Below, piece after piece: positions 15,876 to 24,421 of a DNA stretch of 52,890 nucleotides. Source of the stretch: Vallitalea sp. (GTDB lineage: Bacteria; Bacillota; Clostridia; Lachnospirales; Vallitaleaceae). Position 1 is the first letter of the stretch, and each line of letters begins with the position of its first letter. The position numbers and the translations under genes were made by a program. The notes below the pieces were generated by a model. It saw only the letters and a list, made by a program, of their open reading frames with translations. It was not told the origin of the DNA and searched no databases. The stretch is taken from NCBI RefSeq assembly GCF_025211055.1, contig NZ_JAOARO010000083.1, positions 1-52,890 on the forward strand, in the 5' to 3' direction.

Positions 15876-16718
15876 TTAATTTCTTAGTCTTTCAATATGT
15901 AGTGCTAAAAAACCTTTCTCGTCTTTTGATACTTTTATCCCTTTCTCATTTTCAATTATCACAGCTACTTTTTCAGCTATTTTATAGGCTACATCAAGTT
16001 TGGTGACTATATCCTCCAACAACGGGTTCACTATCCCTTTTTTCTTTTCCACACGAGTGATACTTTGTTTTAGATGGGTCACCAATCTAGTATACATAGT
16101 TAGATTCTTATCTATATCATATCCTATTTCATCTTCTATCAATTCAAGTATATTCTTTAATAATCTGGTGTCTTTGATAGTATTCTTAATATTTTTCCGT
16201 TGTCTTCCTGAATGTAGATGCAGTGCTATGTATCCTACTTCATCATCAGGTATCATTACGCCTAGACGCTTATATAATAATGATTTTCCTCTTAATGCTA
16301 GATTATATTCATCTTTGTACATTGTTTTTATCTCATCTAGAAATGGATTAGAAAAGACCATACCTTGTTTTAGTCGTTCTAGTGCAAATCCTACGTGATC
16401 TACAAGAGCTATATGAATATGTTCATCCAAATGACCCATCTCTTTTTCTGCTAGAAGTATTATTTCTTCAACAACTCCAATTACTTTTCTATCTATTGCA
16501 TTTACTAGCTGAATATATTCTTCTTTGAGCACTCCTTCTGAGTTACTATATTTCTTTTGTATTTTATTTTCATATATTGTAGTAACTATATCAGCTTTTT
16601 TGCCAAAGCCGATACCTTTACCGATAAGGATCATCTCTTGATTATTACTAACTTTTTTGGCTAGAACAACATTATTATTTAGTACTTTAATGATATGATA
16701 AGCATTTTCCCCACTCAA
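15876..16718 (-). CDS. glcT: BglG/GlcT-family transcription antiterminator
   Basis: RNA-binding antiterminator controlled by PTS phosphorylation. The N-terminal CAT domain (about 1-60) contains IIKVLNNNVVLAKKVSNNQE and LIGKGIGFGKK. Two PRD modules follow: PRD1 with HIHIALVDHVGFALERL and IPDDEVGYIALHLHSG, and PRD2 with TRLVTHLKQSITRVE and SKDEKGFLALHIERL. The expected conserved histidines are present. A TTG at 16733 directly abuts the ptsI stop, but GGAGGAGG is 5 nt before TTG 16718, giving a 280-residue protein. RAT sites precede both the ptsH-ptsI-glcT operon and the EIIC operon, so it probably controls both, including itself. Confidence 0.93.
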   Translation of the reverse strand: MSGENAYHIIKVLNNNVVLAKKVSNNQEMILIGKGIGFGKKADIVTTIYENKIQKKYSNSEGVLKEEYIQLVNAIDRKVIGVVEEIILLAEKEMGHLDEHIHIALVDHVGFALERLKQGMVFSNPFLDEIKTMYKDEYNLALRGKSLLYKRLGVMIPDDEVGYIALHLHSGRQRKNIKNTIKDTRLLKNILELIEDEIGYDIDKNLTMYTRLVTHLKQSITRVEKKKGIVNPLLEDIVTKLDVAYKIAEKVAVIIENEKGIKVSKDEKGFLALHIERLRN

Positions 16719-16733
16719 AACTGCCTCCTCCAA

Positions 16734-18437
16734 TCAGATTCCACTTTTATTCTTTAGAAATTTTATCATCTCATCTCTACTTTTACATTTTAATGCCTCA
16801 TTGATTAAAGTTTCATTTCTACTAATACTATTAATATGCTTACGGATACCAAGAACATTCCTAGGTATAACACTTAATTCATCAATTCCTAAACTTATCC
16901 ATAATGGTAATAATAATTCATCTGATGCTGTTTCACCGCATATTGAAACTTCAATACCTTCCATATGGGCATTCTTAACAACCATTTTTATACTTTTTAT
17001 AACCGCTGGATTATATGGAGAATATAAATAGCTGACTTTTGTATTCATTCTATCTACCGCACATACATATTGGGTTAAGTCATTAGTTCCGATACTAAAA
17101 AAATCTACTTCTCTAGCAAATTCAGCAGAATTAAGTACAGCTGCTGGGGTTTCTATCATTATTCCTACCTTAATATTTTCATTAAAACTTTTTTCTTCTT
17201 CAATTAGTTTTTCCTTAGCTTTCTCTAATAGTTTTTTAGCTTCTATGATCTCTTCATATGCAGTTATCATTGGAAACATAATCTTTATATTACATTCTTT
17301 TGAAGCTCTGAGTATCCCTTTCAATTGAGTCAATAGCAACTTCTCTTCCTGCAAGCAATATCTAATGGCTCTATTACCTAGAAAAGGATTTAATTCATCC
17401 TCAATATTTATGTATTCTATTTTTTTATCCCCGCCTACATCCAATGTACGAATTATTAGTTCTTTACCTTTTAGTTTTTTGCCTACATTACTATAAATAT
17501 CATATTGTTCTTCTTCTGAAGGAGGTATTTGTCTATTCATATATAAAAATTCTGTTCTGAATAGTCCTATACCCTCACCGTCATTATTCAATACTTGTTG
17601 TACATCATCTAGCGAACCCATATTACAACAGATTTTACAATTATAGCCATCTCTAGTTTTAGTCTTACATCCTATAAAAGATTTTTCTTCTTCCAATTGA
17701 ATTATTCTTCTTTCAATCATCTGTTTATATTTATTTATCTGAAACTCTTCTGGTTCTAATATAATTTTACCTTTTGTTCCATCTATGATTATATGTTCTT
17801 GATTGCTGACTATTTCCGTAATAGTATCTATTCCAGTAACCGCAGGAATTCCAAGAGTTCTAGCAAGTATTGCCGTATGAGAGGTTTTTCCTCCCGTTTC
17901 TGTAACTATACCTAATATCTTATCTATATCCATAGATAAAGTATCTGATGGTGTAAGCTCTTTAGTAATAAGTATAACTTTTTCTTTTAGTTTACTTAGA
18001 GGTTTATCTGTTTTCCCGATTATGTTGTTTATAATCCTTTTACCTATATCCTCTATATCCAGAGATCTTTCTTTGAAATAATCATTGTCCATATTATTGA
18101 ATATGTCAACATATTCTTTTATTGTTTTATCTACTGCCCACTCTACATTATAACCCTTTTCAATTTTCTCGACTATACTATCTTTTAGATCAGGGTCTTC
18201 TATCATTGTAATATGAGATTCAATGATATCAGCTGTATCATCAATATTATGAGCATAATCTAAGTATAATTTTCGTAATTGTTCTATACTAAGTATTAAA
18301 GCTTTTTCTAGTTTGGCTTTTTCATTAGTTGTATCATCAATTTTTCTTCTAGTTATTATATATTCAGTAGGATTATAGCAATATACTGGTCCTATACCAT
18401 AACCTGCTGATACATTAATTCCAAATAACTCTTTCAT
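16734..18437 (-). CDS. ptsI: PTS enzyme I (phosphoenolpyruvate-protein phosphotransferase)
   Basis: Takes phosphate from phosphoenolpyruvate and passes it to HPr. The 567-residue length is standard. Visible are FGINVSAGYGIGPVYCY at the start, the active-site histidine H187 in GGKTSHTAILARTLGIPAVT, and the PEP-binding barrel with GIGLFRTEFLYMNR, IRTLDVGGDKK and the catalytic-Cys motif VSICGETASDELL. It lies 11 nt after ptsH, with AAGGAG before ATG 18437. It is the only EI in the window and should serve both HPr copies. Confidence 0.97.
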   Translation of the reverse strand: MKELFGINVSAGYGIGPVYCYNPTEYIITRRKIDDTTNEKAKLEKALILSIEQLRKLYLDYAHNIDDTADIIESHITMIEDPDLKDSIVEKIEKGYNVEWAVDKTIKEYVDIFNNMDNDYFKERSLDIEDIGKRIINNIIGKTDKPLSKLKEKVILITKELTPSDTLSMDIDKILGIVTETGGKTSHTAILARTLGIPAVTGIDTITEIVSNQEHIIIDGTKGKIILEPEEFQINKYKQMIERRIIQLEEEKSFIGCKTKTRDGYNCKICCNMGSLDDVQQVLNNDGEGIGLFRTEFLYMNRQIPPSEEEQYDIYSNVGKKLKGKELIIRTLDVGGDKKIEYINIEDELNPFLGNRAIRYCLQEEKLLLTQLKGILRASKECNIKIMFPMITAYEEIIEAKKLLEKAKEKLIEEEKSFNENIKVGIMIETPAAVLNSAEFAREVDFFSIGTNDLTQYVCAVDRMNTKVSYLYSPYNPAVIKSIKMVVKNAHMEGIEVSICGETASDELLLPLWISLGIDELSVIPRNVLGIRKHINSISRNETLINEALKCKSRDEMIKFLKNKSGI

Positions 18438-18448
18438 AGTTTTTCTCC

Positions 18449-18712
18449 TTAGACTGCAAAGTTATTTACTATTAATTTCTCTAATGCATTCATTGCTTCT
18501 TTTTCATCATTGCCATTAATCTTAAGATATATCAAGTCATCTTTTAATACACCTAGAGATAAAAGTTGAAGAAATTTTTTCCCATCGACTTCTTTCTTAT
18601 TTTTTATTACTTTTATCTCTGAACTGAATTCTTTTGATTTATTGATAAATAATGTTGCTGGTCTTGCATGTAATCCTGTTTCAGCCCTTATAATAAAACT
18701 CTTCATCAACAT
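18449..18712 (-). CDS. ptsH: HPr phosphocarrier (first copy, lacking regulatory serine)
   Basis: The 87-residue protein has His15 in ETGLHARPATLFIN, so it can carry phosphate from EI. Aligned without gaps to B. subtilis HPr, the Ser46 position is lysine (VDGKKFLQLLSLG against VNLKSIMGVMSLG). HPr kinase/phosphorylase could therefore not act at this site. GAGGTG lies 5 nt before ATG 18712; the Met at codon 3 is a less likely start. It is the first gene of ptsH-ptsI-glcT, behind a RAT/terminator switch and a consensus promoter. Confidence 0.95.
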   Translation of the reverse strand: MLMKSFIIRAETGLHARPATLFINKSKEFSSEIKVIKNKKEVDGKKFLQLLSLGVLKDDLIYLKINGNDEKEAMNALEKLIVNNFAV

Positions 18713-18741
18713 TTAATCACCTCAAGCTTTTATTTTACATT

Positions 18742-18774
18742 AAAAAAGGCACAAACCAATAAATGGTTTATGCC
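18742..18774 (-). terminator. Terminator of the first RAT switch
   Basis: GGCATAAACCAT pairs with ATGG... on its far side (TTGGTTTGTGCC), followed by six T (18742-18747). The 5' arm overlaps the RAT, the classic antitermination layout. Confidence 0.88.
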
Positions 18775-18795
18775 TGCTATTTACAGTAACACACC
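18765..18795 (-). promoter_or_regulatory. Ribonucleic antiterminator (RAT), upstream of ptsH-ptsI-glcT
   Basis: The RNA reads GGTGTGTTACTG-N6-GCAGGCATAAACC (GTTACTG at 18784-18790, GCAGGC at 18772-18777). It has the same core as the RAT at 15844. It lies between the promoter and ptsH, so the antiterminator gene is under its own control. Confidence 0.9.
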
Positions 18796-18822
18796 AATAA
18801 CTTTAAAGTTATCATTTTCTAT

Positions 18823-18851
18823 ATTATATCACTTAAATAAAATAATGTCAA
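18823..18851 (-). promoter_or_regulatory. Consensus sigma-A promoter of ptsH-ptsI-glcT
   Basis: TTGACA (18846-18851), 17 nt, TATAAT (18823-18828). Perfect hexamers and spacing; transcription would start near 18816, about 20 nt before the RAT. Confidence 0.92.
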
Positions 18852-18885
18852 TAACTATACACTAATATGTTATTTTATATTCATT

Positions 18886-18957
18886 TATTATTAAATCAAT
18901 TCTACAATATGGTTTTACAATGCTTTTTAATTCTTCTGCTTTGTCTGTTTTCTCCAT
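18886..18957 (-). pseudogene. 3' fragment of metK (direct repeat of the true metK end)
   Basis: About 70 bp match the 3' end of the intact metK at 27838-27905 with roughly six mismatches, in the same orientation. The match covers the last 14 or so codons ([14 protein letters not shown] is readable) and continues about 17 nt past the metK stop position. The stop is lost here, and the frame runs on for a further 11 residues or so. No other part of metK is present. The fragment lies just downstream of the lipoprotein gene, so fragment and intact metK flank the 19-27.7 kb block. Confidence 0.85.
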
Positions 18958-19000
18958 ATATATAGGTTAAAGACAATTGTTTAATATTTTTGCCCCACTT

Positions 19001-20746
19001 CTAATATTCACCTCTTGGAGCTTGTGCATCAAATGTTAGAATTTTATAAGATTCATAATCTCTTGCGCTGTCTAGTGAAAATTCAAACTCTTCTATTGCA
19101 GACTGATACATATATAACCCTTTAACTTTAACAAAAGATTGATCATAAGGCATTTTAGACATAACTGTAATAATCTCGTCTTTAATAGGTCCATCAAGTT
19201 TAACTTTTTGAGTTACACTCCCTTTAACCAAAGGGTTTTCATAGTAGATAAATTCTAATGACATCACTTCACCTAGAACTGCAAATCGACTTGAAATTTC
19301 ATTACCAGAATTAGTAACTTGCACTATTTCATTTTCTAACTTATTGTCATTAGCACTTTCCTGCTGTGGAATAATAACTAAATGATATTTGGAATAATCT
19401 ATATTTTTCTCTTCATCTACAGAAAATAACATTTCATTTTTAAACCTAGACAAATTCTTTTCCAATTCACTTAGTTCAGATGTACTATCTGATAAAACTT
19501 CAAAATTATCAAATTTAACAGACGTTCCACATGAAGATCCCCATTGACCAACTACTTTAATATTATTAATGGTACAAGCTATTTTCAATACTCCTTTATC
19601 CTTTAATGATTTTTGTGCAGATTCAGATAATTCTTTAATCCACTTTTGATTAAAATAAGCATATTTAATATAATTATTTATACTCATATCATCACCAACT
19701 CTAATCGGATAATCCAAAAATGCTTCATCTGAATAAAAACAATACTCTTCATACATAGCATCAAATTTTATTTTTCCCTTTAGAGAAATTTTGCCTTCTA
19801 ATTCCAAAGAAAATTTATTCTTTTTTGTATATGATACATCTTTAATTACAAACTCTTCTAGTTTACCTACACCCATCAATTGTTCGATATCATATTTTTC
19901 ATTAGATATTAACGGTTTTTTATCTTCATCTTTTGCATCCAATTTTGATTCTAATTCTTTCACTTCATATGTGTTGGATTCGCTATTATAATGATACTCA
20001 TTAGATGTCTTTAATAACAATTTATCATCTCTATCTGCTTCCATATACGTATATTCAAAAGTAGACCATTTATCTTCATTACTATCATCTTTTCCATACC
20101 TGTCAATCAGTTCACTTGATATAATTATTGATTGACCATTTGGATTTCCATCTTTAGGTACAGTATCATGCCCCTCTATATCAAGTGTTGTACCAGTAAA
20201 CAAAATCTCTCCCTCAACATATCTATAAATTCTCAGAAACTTTCTATATGTACCTGTACCTCCACCTGAGCCTCTATATATAATGAAATTACCTTCCTTA
20301 GTAATACTATGGTCATATTGTCCAATCACTTCAAATTCATCAATTAGTTTATATTTATTTTCTGTAACTGATACGAAAGCGACTTCATAAAATCCTTCTC
20401 TATTTTTTGAATAAACAACTACATCTTCATTTCCATCATTATTAAAATCATCATATGTAAATGTCAGTTCATTAATTCCTTTTTCTTTAGAATAACTATC
20501 TCCTACATTTAGTTCATTAAAAACAAAGTCTATAACAGATTTCTTATCTTTAATATCAACAGTTTCTTGTCCGTTTTCATTCTTATCTTTCAAATGAGTC
20601 TTAATTTCATCTTTTGCTTTCTGTTCGGCTTCCATTTCAGCTCTAATTTCTGCTTTTAATGCTTCTTCGGATTTTTTATCAGCATTAGAACCACACCCAG
20701 TCATCACCAATAAAAAAATCAAAATACAATATATTAATTTCTTCAT
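19001..20746 (-). CDS. Large lipoprotein of unknown function
   Basis: A 581-residue secreted lipoprotein. The signal peptide ends in a clear lipobox, LVMTGC, with the lipidated Cys at residue 18. A short Lys/Glu-rich helical linker (about 22-60) follows. A segment near residue 95, FTYDDFNNDGNEDVVVYS, looks like a calcium-binding or FG-GAP-like loop. The rest is beta-rich and not recognised; there is a Gly-rich patch, YRGSGGGTGTYRKF, near residue 157. AGGAGGAATAT precedes ATG 20746. The promoter region shares a palindrome with that of the SLH gene upstream, so both probably answer to the same regulator. Length rules out a simple solute-binding protein. Confidence 0.85.
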   Translation of the reverse strand: MKKLIYCILIFLLVMTGCGSNADKKSEEALKAEIRAEMEAEQKAKDEIKTHLKDKNENGQETVDIKDKKSVIDFVFNELNVGDSYSKEKGINELTFTYDDFNNDGNEDVVVYSKNREGFYEVAFVSVTENKYKLIDEFEVIGQYDHSITKEGNFIIYRGSGGGTGTYRKFLRIYRYVEGEILFTGTTLDIEGHDTVPKDGNPNGQSIIISSELIDRYGKDDSNEDKWSTFEYTYMEADRDDKLLLKTSNEYHYNSESNTYEVKELESKLDAKDEDKKPLISNEKYDIEQLMGVGKLEEFVIKDVSYTKKNKFSLELEGKISLKGKIKFDAMYEEYCFYSDEAFLDYPIRVGDDMSINNYIKYAYFNQKWIKELSESAQKSLKDKGVLKIACTINNIKVVGQWGSSCGTSVKFDNFEVLSDSTSELSELEKNLSRFKNEMLFSVDEEKNIDYSKYHLVIIPQQESANDNKLENEIVQVTNSGNEISSRFAVLGEVMSLEFIYYENPLVKGSVTQKVKLDGPIKDEIITVMSKMPYDQSFVKVKGLYMYQSAIEEFEFSLDSARDYESYKILTFDAQAPRGEY

Positions 20747-20778
20747 ATATATTCCTCCTATATATAATTTTGGAATTT

Positions 20779-20784
20779 ATTGTA
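20779..20784 (-). promoter_or_regulatory. -10 element of the lipoprotein gene
   Basis: TACAAT, 23 nt downstream of the shared palindrome. No good -35 hexamer is present at 17 nt, which fits an activator-dependent promoter. Confidence 0.45.
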
Positions 20785-20807
20785 ACACAGATACAACAAT
20801 ATAAAAT

Positions 20808-20820
20808 ACTTACCATAAGT
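20808..20820. promoter_or_regulatory. Palindrome upstream of the lipoprotein gene (shared with SLH gene)
   Basis: ACTTA-TGG-TAAGT on the minus strand, within the longer shared string CTAACTTATGGTAAGTATTT. Almost the same string stands before the SLH gene at 22786. Candidate binding site for the adjacent OmpR-type regulator. Confidence 0.6.
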
Positions 20821-20841
20821 TAGGTTTTTCATAATATAAAC

Positions 20842-20875
20842 ACTCTCCCGACTAACATTATTTAGCAGAGAGAGT
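20842..20875 (-). terminator. Hairpin after the SLH gene
   Basis: ACTCTC (20870-20875) pairs with GAGAGT (20842-20847), with a second inner pairing CTAA/TTAG. It lies about 30 nt after the SLH stop. The T tract is weak, so termination may be partial. Confidence 0.55.
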
Positions 20876-20906
20876 AATATATTAATTATATTAAATAAAT
20901 CTAAAA

Positions 20907-22691
20907 TTATTTTCTCCTAGTAATTTCAAAATAAGGAAATTCTACATCCGCTTTATAAGATCTTATACCAAATTCTCCTGAGAAACTAGCTATATATTCT
21001 GCATCTTCAGAATAATGAGGTCCTCTTGTACTACCTAAAAATTTATTATTAATAACAACTGCATCTTCCATTTCACCTTCCAAAGTAACTGTTAATCTAT
21101 AATTGGTACTTCCAAATGCATTGATTGCATCAATAGCTACATGCACTATACAATCATATGGATCGATGTAGTCTGGTATATTCTCACTTAATAGAGGCTT
21201 CCATTTATAATCTGATCTTCCTACATATACTTTATTATTCTTTGGAGCTATACCTATATAATAACCATGATATTGATCATTTCCATTTCCTGGCTTAATA
21301 ACGCCAAGTACGATACCTGCATTTGCTGCATCTGCATATATATTTTTTGTCTTCACTTTAAATCTACAATCAATACTACGCAAAGAAACATCAAGCTTAT
21401 AATTCATTCCATTAGCATCACATGCTAACATCACGGGGCCAGTACCTGTTTCTATACTTTCCATTGTGGAATTTGCTTTTAATCCTAACATTTGTTGTTG
21501 TATTGTTTTTGTCTCACTACTTCCGTATAGATTAAAGTAATTAGTAGAAGTAGCATTCCCTTTATTTTCATTATATATAAGATTATTATCAAATTCCATC
21601 ATAGCAACTGGTGGATTTAATTTATTCTTAATCATAGTATTTGCATTTTCTGCTGTTACCATACCCCCAAGAGAACAAACAAATTCAAGTTTATCTGTAT
21701 AAACATTTACGCTATCTTCATATGGGTATACTAAAATATTACCTTTGTAAGTACCACTTTTTATAAGAGCAATGCTAGATAATTCATAGCCAAAATATTC
21801 ATCCAAACAAATTGATTTGTTAGTTGCAACATCATAACTATATATATTAGCTCCTGTTTCATCATTTACACCTTTAATAACTTCTTTATAATAAATCTTT
21901 CCATTTATAGAATCATTTCCATAAATCCCTAGAACTGCATTATCTTTTGCTTTTATAGTATTTGATTTTCCATTTGCATTATATGTAACTGTAAAATTTT
22001 CTCCATATGCATCTAGTTTATATGTATAGCTTTTAGACATATCAATGTTTCTAGTACCATCTGCTAAGTCTTTCTCGTCTACATATATTCTCTTAATAAC
22101 AATTACAGCTTGTTCAATAGGTGCATTATTAAGCGGATTAAATTTACCATTACTACCTTTCATTATATTATTTTCATTAATATAATCTACTGCTTTAGAT
22201 GCCCAATTAGCAACTAAGTCTTTATCTTTCACTGATAACTTTCCATCTGTATCTTTAATTTTTTCCCCAAAGTAATTATATACTTTACTAAGAGTTCTAT
22301 AATACATTACAGCCATTCCTTGTCTTGTAACTAGATCATTTGGTTTAGCTTGTTTATTAGAGCCTAGCATAATCCCAAGTGTATTTGCCTTCAAAACCTC
22401 TGAATCATCTGTGTCTGTAAAAGTATTTACTGGTGCCTGCTTAACTTTCTCACCAGTTATAGTTTCATACATTTTAACAACAAGTGAAGCAAATTCTGCA
22501 CGTGTAATTTTATTCTTTAAATTACTAGACATTAATTGATTAGGCATAAGATCATAGTAATAAGCCTCTTCAATTTCTTGTTTCGCCCATGAACTTGCAG
22601 TTGAAACATCCCATCCACCTGCATAGCTTGTTACCGAAAAACTAATAATTAATAATACTAATAAAAATATTTTTGAACTTTTTCTAACCAT
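20907..22691 (-). CDS. S-layer-homology (SLH) domain surface protein
   Basis: Secreted 594-residue protein anchored non-covalently to cell-wall polymer. After the signal peptide (cleavage near SYAGGW, residue 25) come three SLH modules at about 27-85, 88-150 and 160-215; ITRAEFASLVVKMYE, VTRQGMAVMYYRTLSK and PIEQAVIVIKRIY are their conserved helices. The C-terminal 370 residues hold a beta-rich region that may bind sugar: the segment DCRFKVKTKNIYADAANAGI with NDQYHGYYIGIAPKNNKVYV resembles LamG/concanavalin-like folds. AGGAGGATAAT precedes ATG 22691. It lies between the histidine kinase and the lipoprotein and has its own promoter with the shared palindrome. Confidence 0.92.
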   Translation of the reverse strand: MVRKSSKIFLLVLLIISFSVTSYAGGWDVSTASSWAKQEIEEAYYYDLMPNQLMSSNLKNKITRAEFASLVVKMYETITGEKVKQAPVNTFTDTDDSEVLKANTLGIMLGSNKQAKPNDLVTRQGMAVMYYRTLSKVYNYFGEKIKDTDGKLSVKDKDLVANWASKAVDYINENNIMKGSNGKFNPLNNAPIEQAVIVIKRIYVDEKDLADGTRNIDMSKSYTYKLDAYGENFTVTYNANGKSNTIKAKDNAVLGIYGNDSINGKIYYKEVIKGVNDETGANIYSYDVATNKSICLDEYFGYELSSIALIKSGTYKGNILVYPYEDSVNVYTDKLEFVCSLGGMVTAENANTMIKNKLNPPVAMMEFDNNLIYNENKGNATSTNYFNLYGSSETKTIQQQMLGLKANSTMESIETGTGPVMLACDANGMNYKLDVSLRSIDCRFKVKTKNIYADAANAGIVLGVIKPGNGNDQYHGYYIGIAPKNNKVYVGRSDYKWKPLLSENIPDYIDPYDCIVHVAIDAINAFGSTNYRLTVTLEGEMEDAVVINNKFLGSTRGPHYSEDAEYIASFSGEFGIRSYKADVEFPYFEITRRK

Positions 22692-22752
22692 TATTATCCT
22701 CCTTGTTTAACCTATTAAGTTTGATAAATCAATTCTAATTAATTTTGAACAT

Positions 22753-22758
22753 ATTATA
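22753..22758 (-). promoter_or_regulatory. -10 element of the SLH gene
   Basis: TATAAT, 27 nt after the shared palindrome and without a recognisable -35, again consistent with activation. Confidence 0.45.
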
Positions 22759-22785
22759 TCACACCTAATATCTATAAGAGGAAAT

Positions 22786-22799
22786 ACTTACCAATAAGT
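22786..22799. promoter_or_regulatory. Palindrome upstream of the SLH gene
   Basis: ACTTA-TTGG-TAAGT, within CTAACTTATTGGTAAGTATTT. It abuts the stop codon of the histidine-kinase gene. One base is inserted in the spacer compared with the copy at 20808. Confidence 0.6.
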
Positions 22800-24421
22800 T
22801 AGATTCTTATTATTACTTTCGTGCTTTCACCTTTTTTTGATAGTATACTAATATCACCTTCAATATGGTCAACAATGGATTTTACTATTGATAAGCCTAA
22901 TCCTAATCCTGTGGCACCTCTTGATTTATCCACTTTATAAAAAGGCTTCATTATTTTTGAAACTTGTTCCTCAGTCATACCAATACCATTATCTTCCACA
23001 CTAAAATATATAGTCTTCTTTTCCTTCTTCAATTCTACTATAATCACACCATAATTATCCGTATATTTATAAGCATTATCAATCAAATTGTATATTAAGC
23101 GATTAAGCCAGACTTCTTCAATTGGAAGAAAAATCTCTTCTTCACAAATCTTTGTCTTTAAATCAATCATCTTTTCATTATTATAAAAATAATTCAAACT
23201 GTGAGCTAAACAATCTTGAAAAGATGTGCTTATATCTCTACGTACATAATGCTCCTTAGAAATATAAGCTGTTAATCCTGTTGTCATATTAATAAGATCT
23301 TGCAATGCACTATTAATAGTATTAATAACACTGTCTTTGTTAATCTCCGATGTAAAATCATCTTTAGCCAATATATCCATATTCAGTCTAATTGTGGATA
23401 AGGGAATTCGTAAGTCATGACTTACTCCTCTTAATAAATCAATCTGAATCATTTTCTCCTTAGAAAAGTACATTTTTCCTTTCATAAATCCTATAATAAG
23501 CAAAAATATAGATATACTAAAAATAAACAAATCAACATAATATAACTTAAATAGACTAAATTCCAAATCCATATTCAATAATCCAAATATTACACTTAGT
23601 TCCAATAAGGTTAATAAACTTTTTGTATTGGATTTTTTATAATACTTAATTGTGCATATTAAAATAAGGGCTAAAACATACCACATATAATAGTTAGTGG
23701 GAATGAAAAAGCTCAGTAACAAAGGAATGATTAACAATTTTCTATGCTTTCTTCTTACAAGTGTGTCTGAGTAAATGTAAAAACTATGTATAACTAGAAT
23801 TAAACCAATTCTAAAATCCAGCAATATAATTAGTGCTGAACATGATAATAAAATTCCCATTATTTCTTTTCTATGAGTTAACACCATGACTATAACAGAA
23901 ATTATTAGAAAGATTATACCTATAATATCAATGGATTTTTTTAATACGATAAAATCATTAAGTATTCTATGACTTCCTGCAAAACATATATATTTATGAT
24001 CCATATTTTTAAAAATCCATGATTCATTATAATTACTATTGACTTCTGAATAGAATCTAACTCTATTATCAATATAATCCATTTCATTAATGGAAAATAA
24101 TATATACTTTCCACCTTGATATTTGGGATAACTTTTAGATTCATTTTGTATAATATATTCCTTATTCTTGTATAAATTGTAATTCTCATAAGGATTAAAA
24201 ATAACAAAATCAATTCTTCTTTGATTATCTGAATACACCTCTACTTCTTTAGAGAACCAATGTAACATTGTTACTTTGTTTGCTTCTATATCTTTTGTAT
24301 TAATGAAATTTCCAGCTTCCTTATGGTTAACCAATTGTTTAGAGATATTCATCTGAAATTTATTTAATGAGAAACTAAACATAATACTTATAATTATAAC
24401 AGCTAGTAGACGTTTTTTCAT
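22799..24421 (-). CDS. Sensor histidine kinase
   Basis: Membrane kinase of 540 residues. One membrane segment lies near the N-terminus (about 5-21), followed by an extracellular part of about 140 residues and then a cluster of six or seven hydrophobic segments (about 163-313). The catalytic part follows: the HisKA box with H335 in LLRGVSHDLRIPLSTIR, and the ATPase motifs NLIDNAYKYTD, DNGIGMTEE and GLGLGLSIVKSIV. All key residues look intact. It overlaps the response regulator by 4 nt (ATGA), so the two are translationally coupled. The signal is unknown; the two-receptor protein encoded first in this operon may feed it. Confidence 0.94.
   Translation of the reverse strand: MKKRLLAVIIISIMFSFSLNKFQMNISKQLVNHKEAGNFINTKDIEANKVTMLHWFSKEVEVYSDNQRRIDFVIFNPYENYNLYKNKEYIIQNESKSYPKYQGGKYILFSINEMDYIDNRVRFYSEVNSNYNESWIFKNMDHKYICFAGSHRILNDFIVLKKSIDIIGIIFLIISVIVMVLTHRKEIMGILLSCSALIILLDFRIGLILVIHSFYIYSDTLVRRKHRKLLIIPLLLSFFIPTNYYMWYVLALILICTIKYYKKSNTKSLLTLLELSVIFGLLNMDLEFSLFKLYYVDLFIFSISIFLLIIGFMKGKMYFSKEKMIQIDLLRGVSHDLRIPLSTIRLNMDILAKDDFTSEINKDSVINTINSALQDLINMTTGLTAYISKEHYVRRDISTSFQDCLAHSLNYFYNNEKMIDLKTKICEEEIFLPIEEVWLNRLIYNLIDNAYKYTDNYGVIIVELKKEKKTIYFSVEDNGIGMTEEQVSKIMKPFYKVDKSRGATGLGLGLSIVKSIVDHIEGDISILSKKGESTKVIIRI

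Noticed and set aside
18886..18990. Short minus-strand gene from the metK fragment
   Set aside because: About 26 codons, no ribosome site, and it matches the metK end including untranslated bases; a remnant, not a gene.
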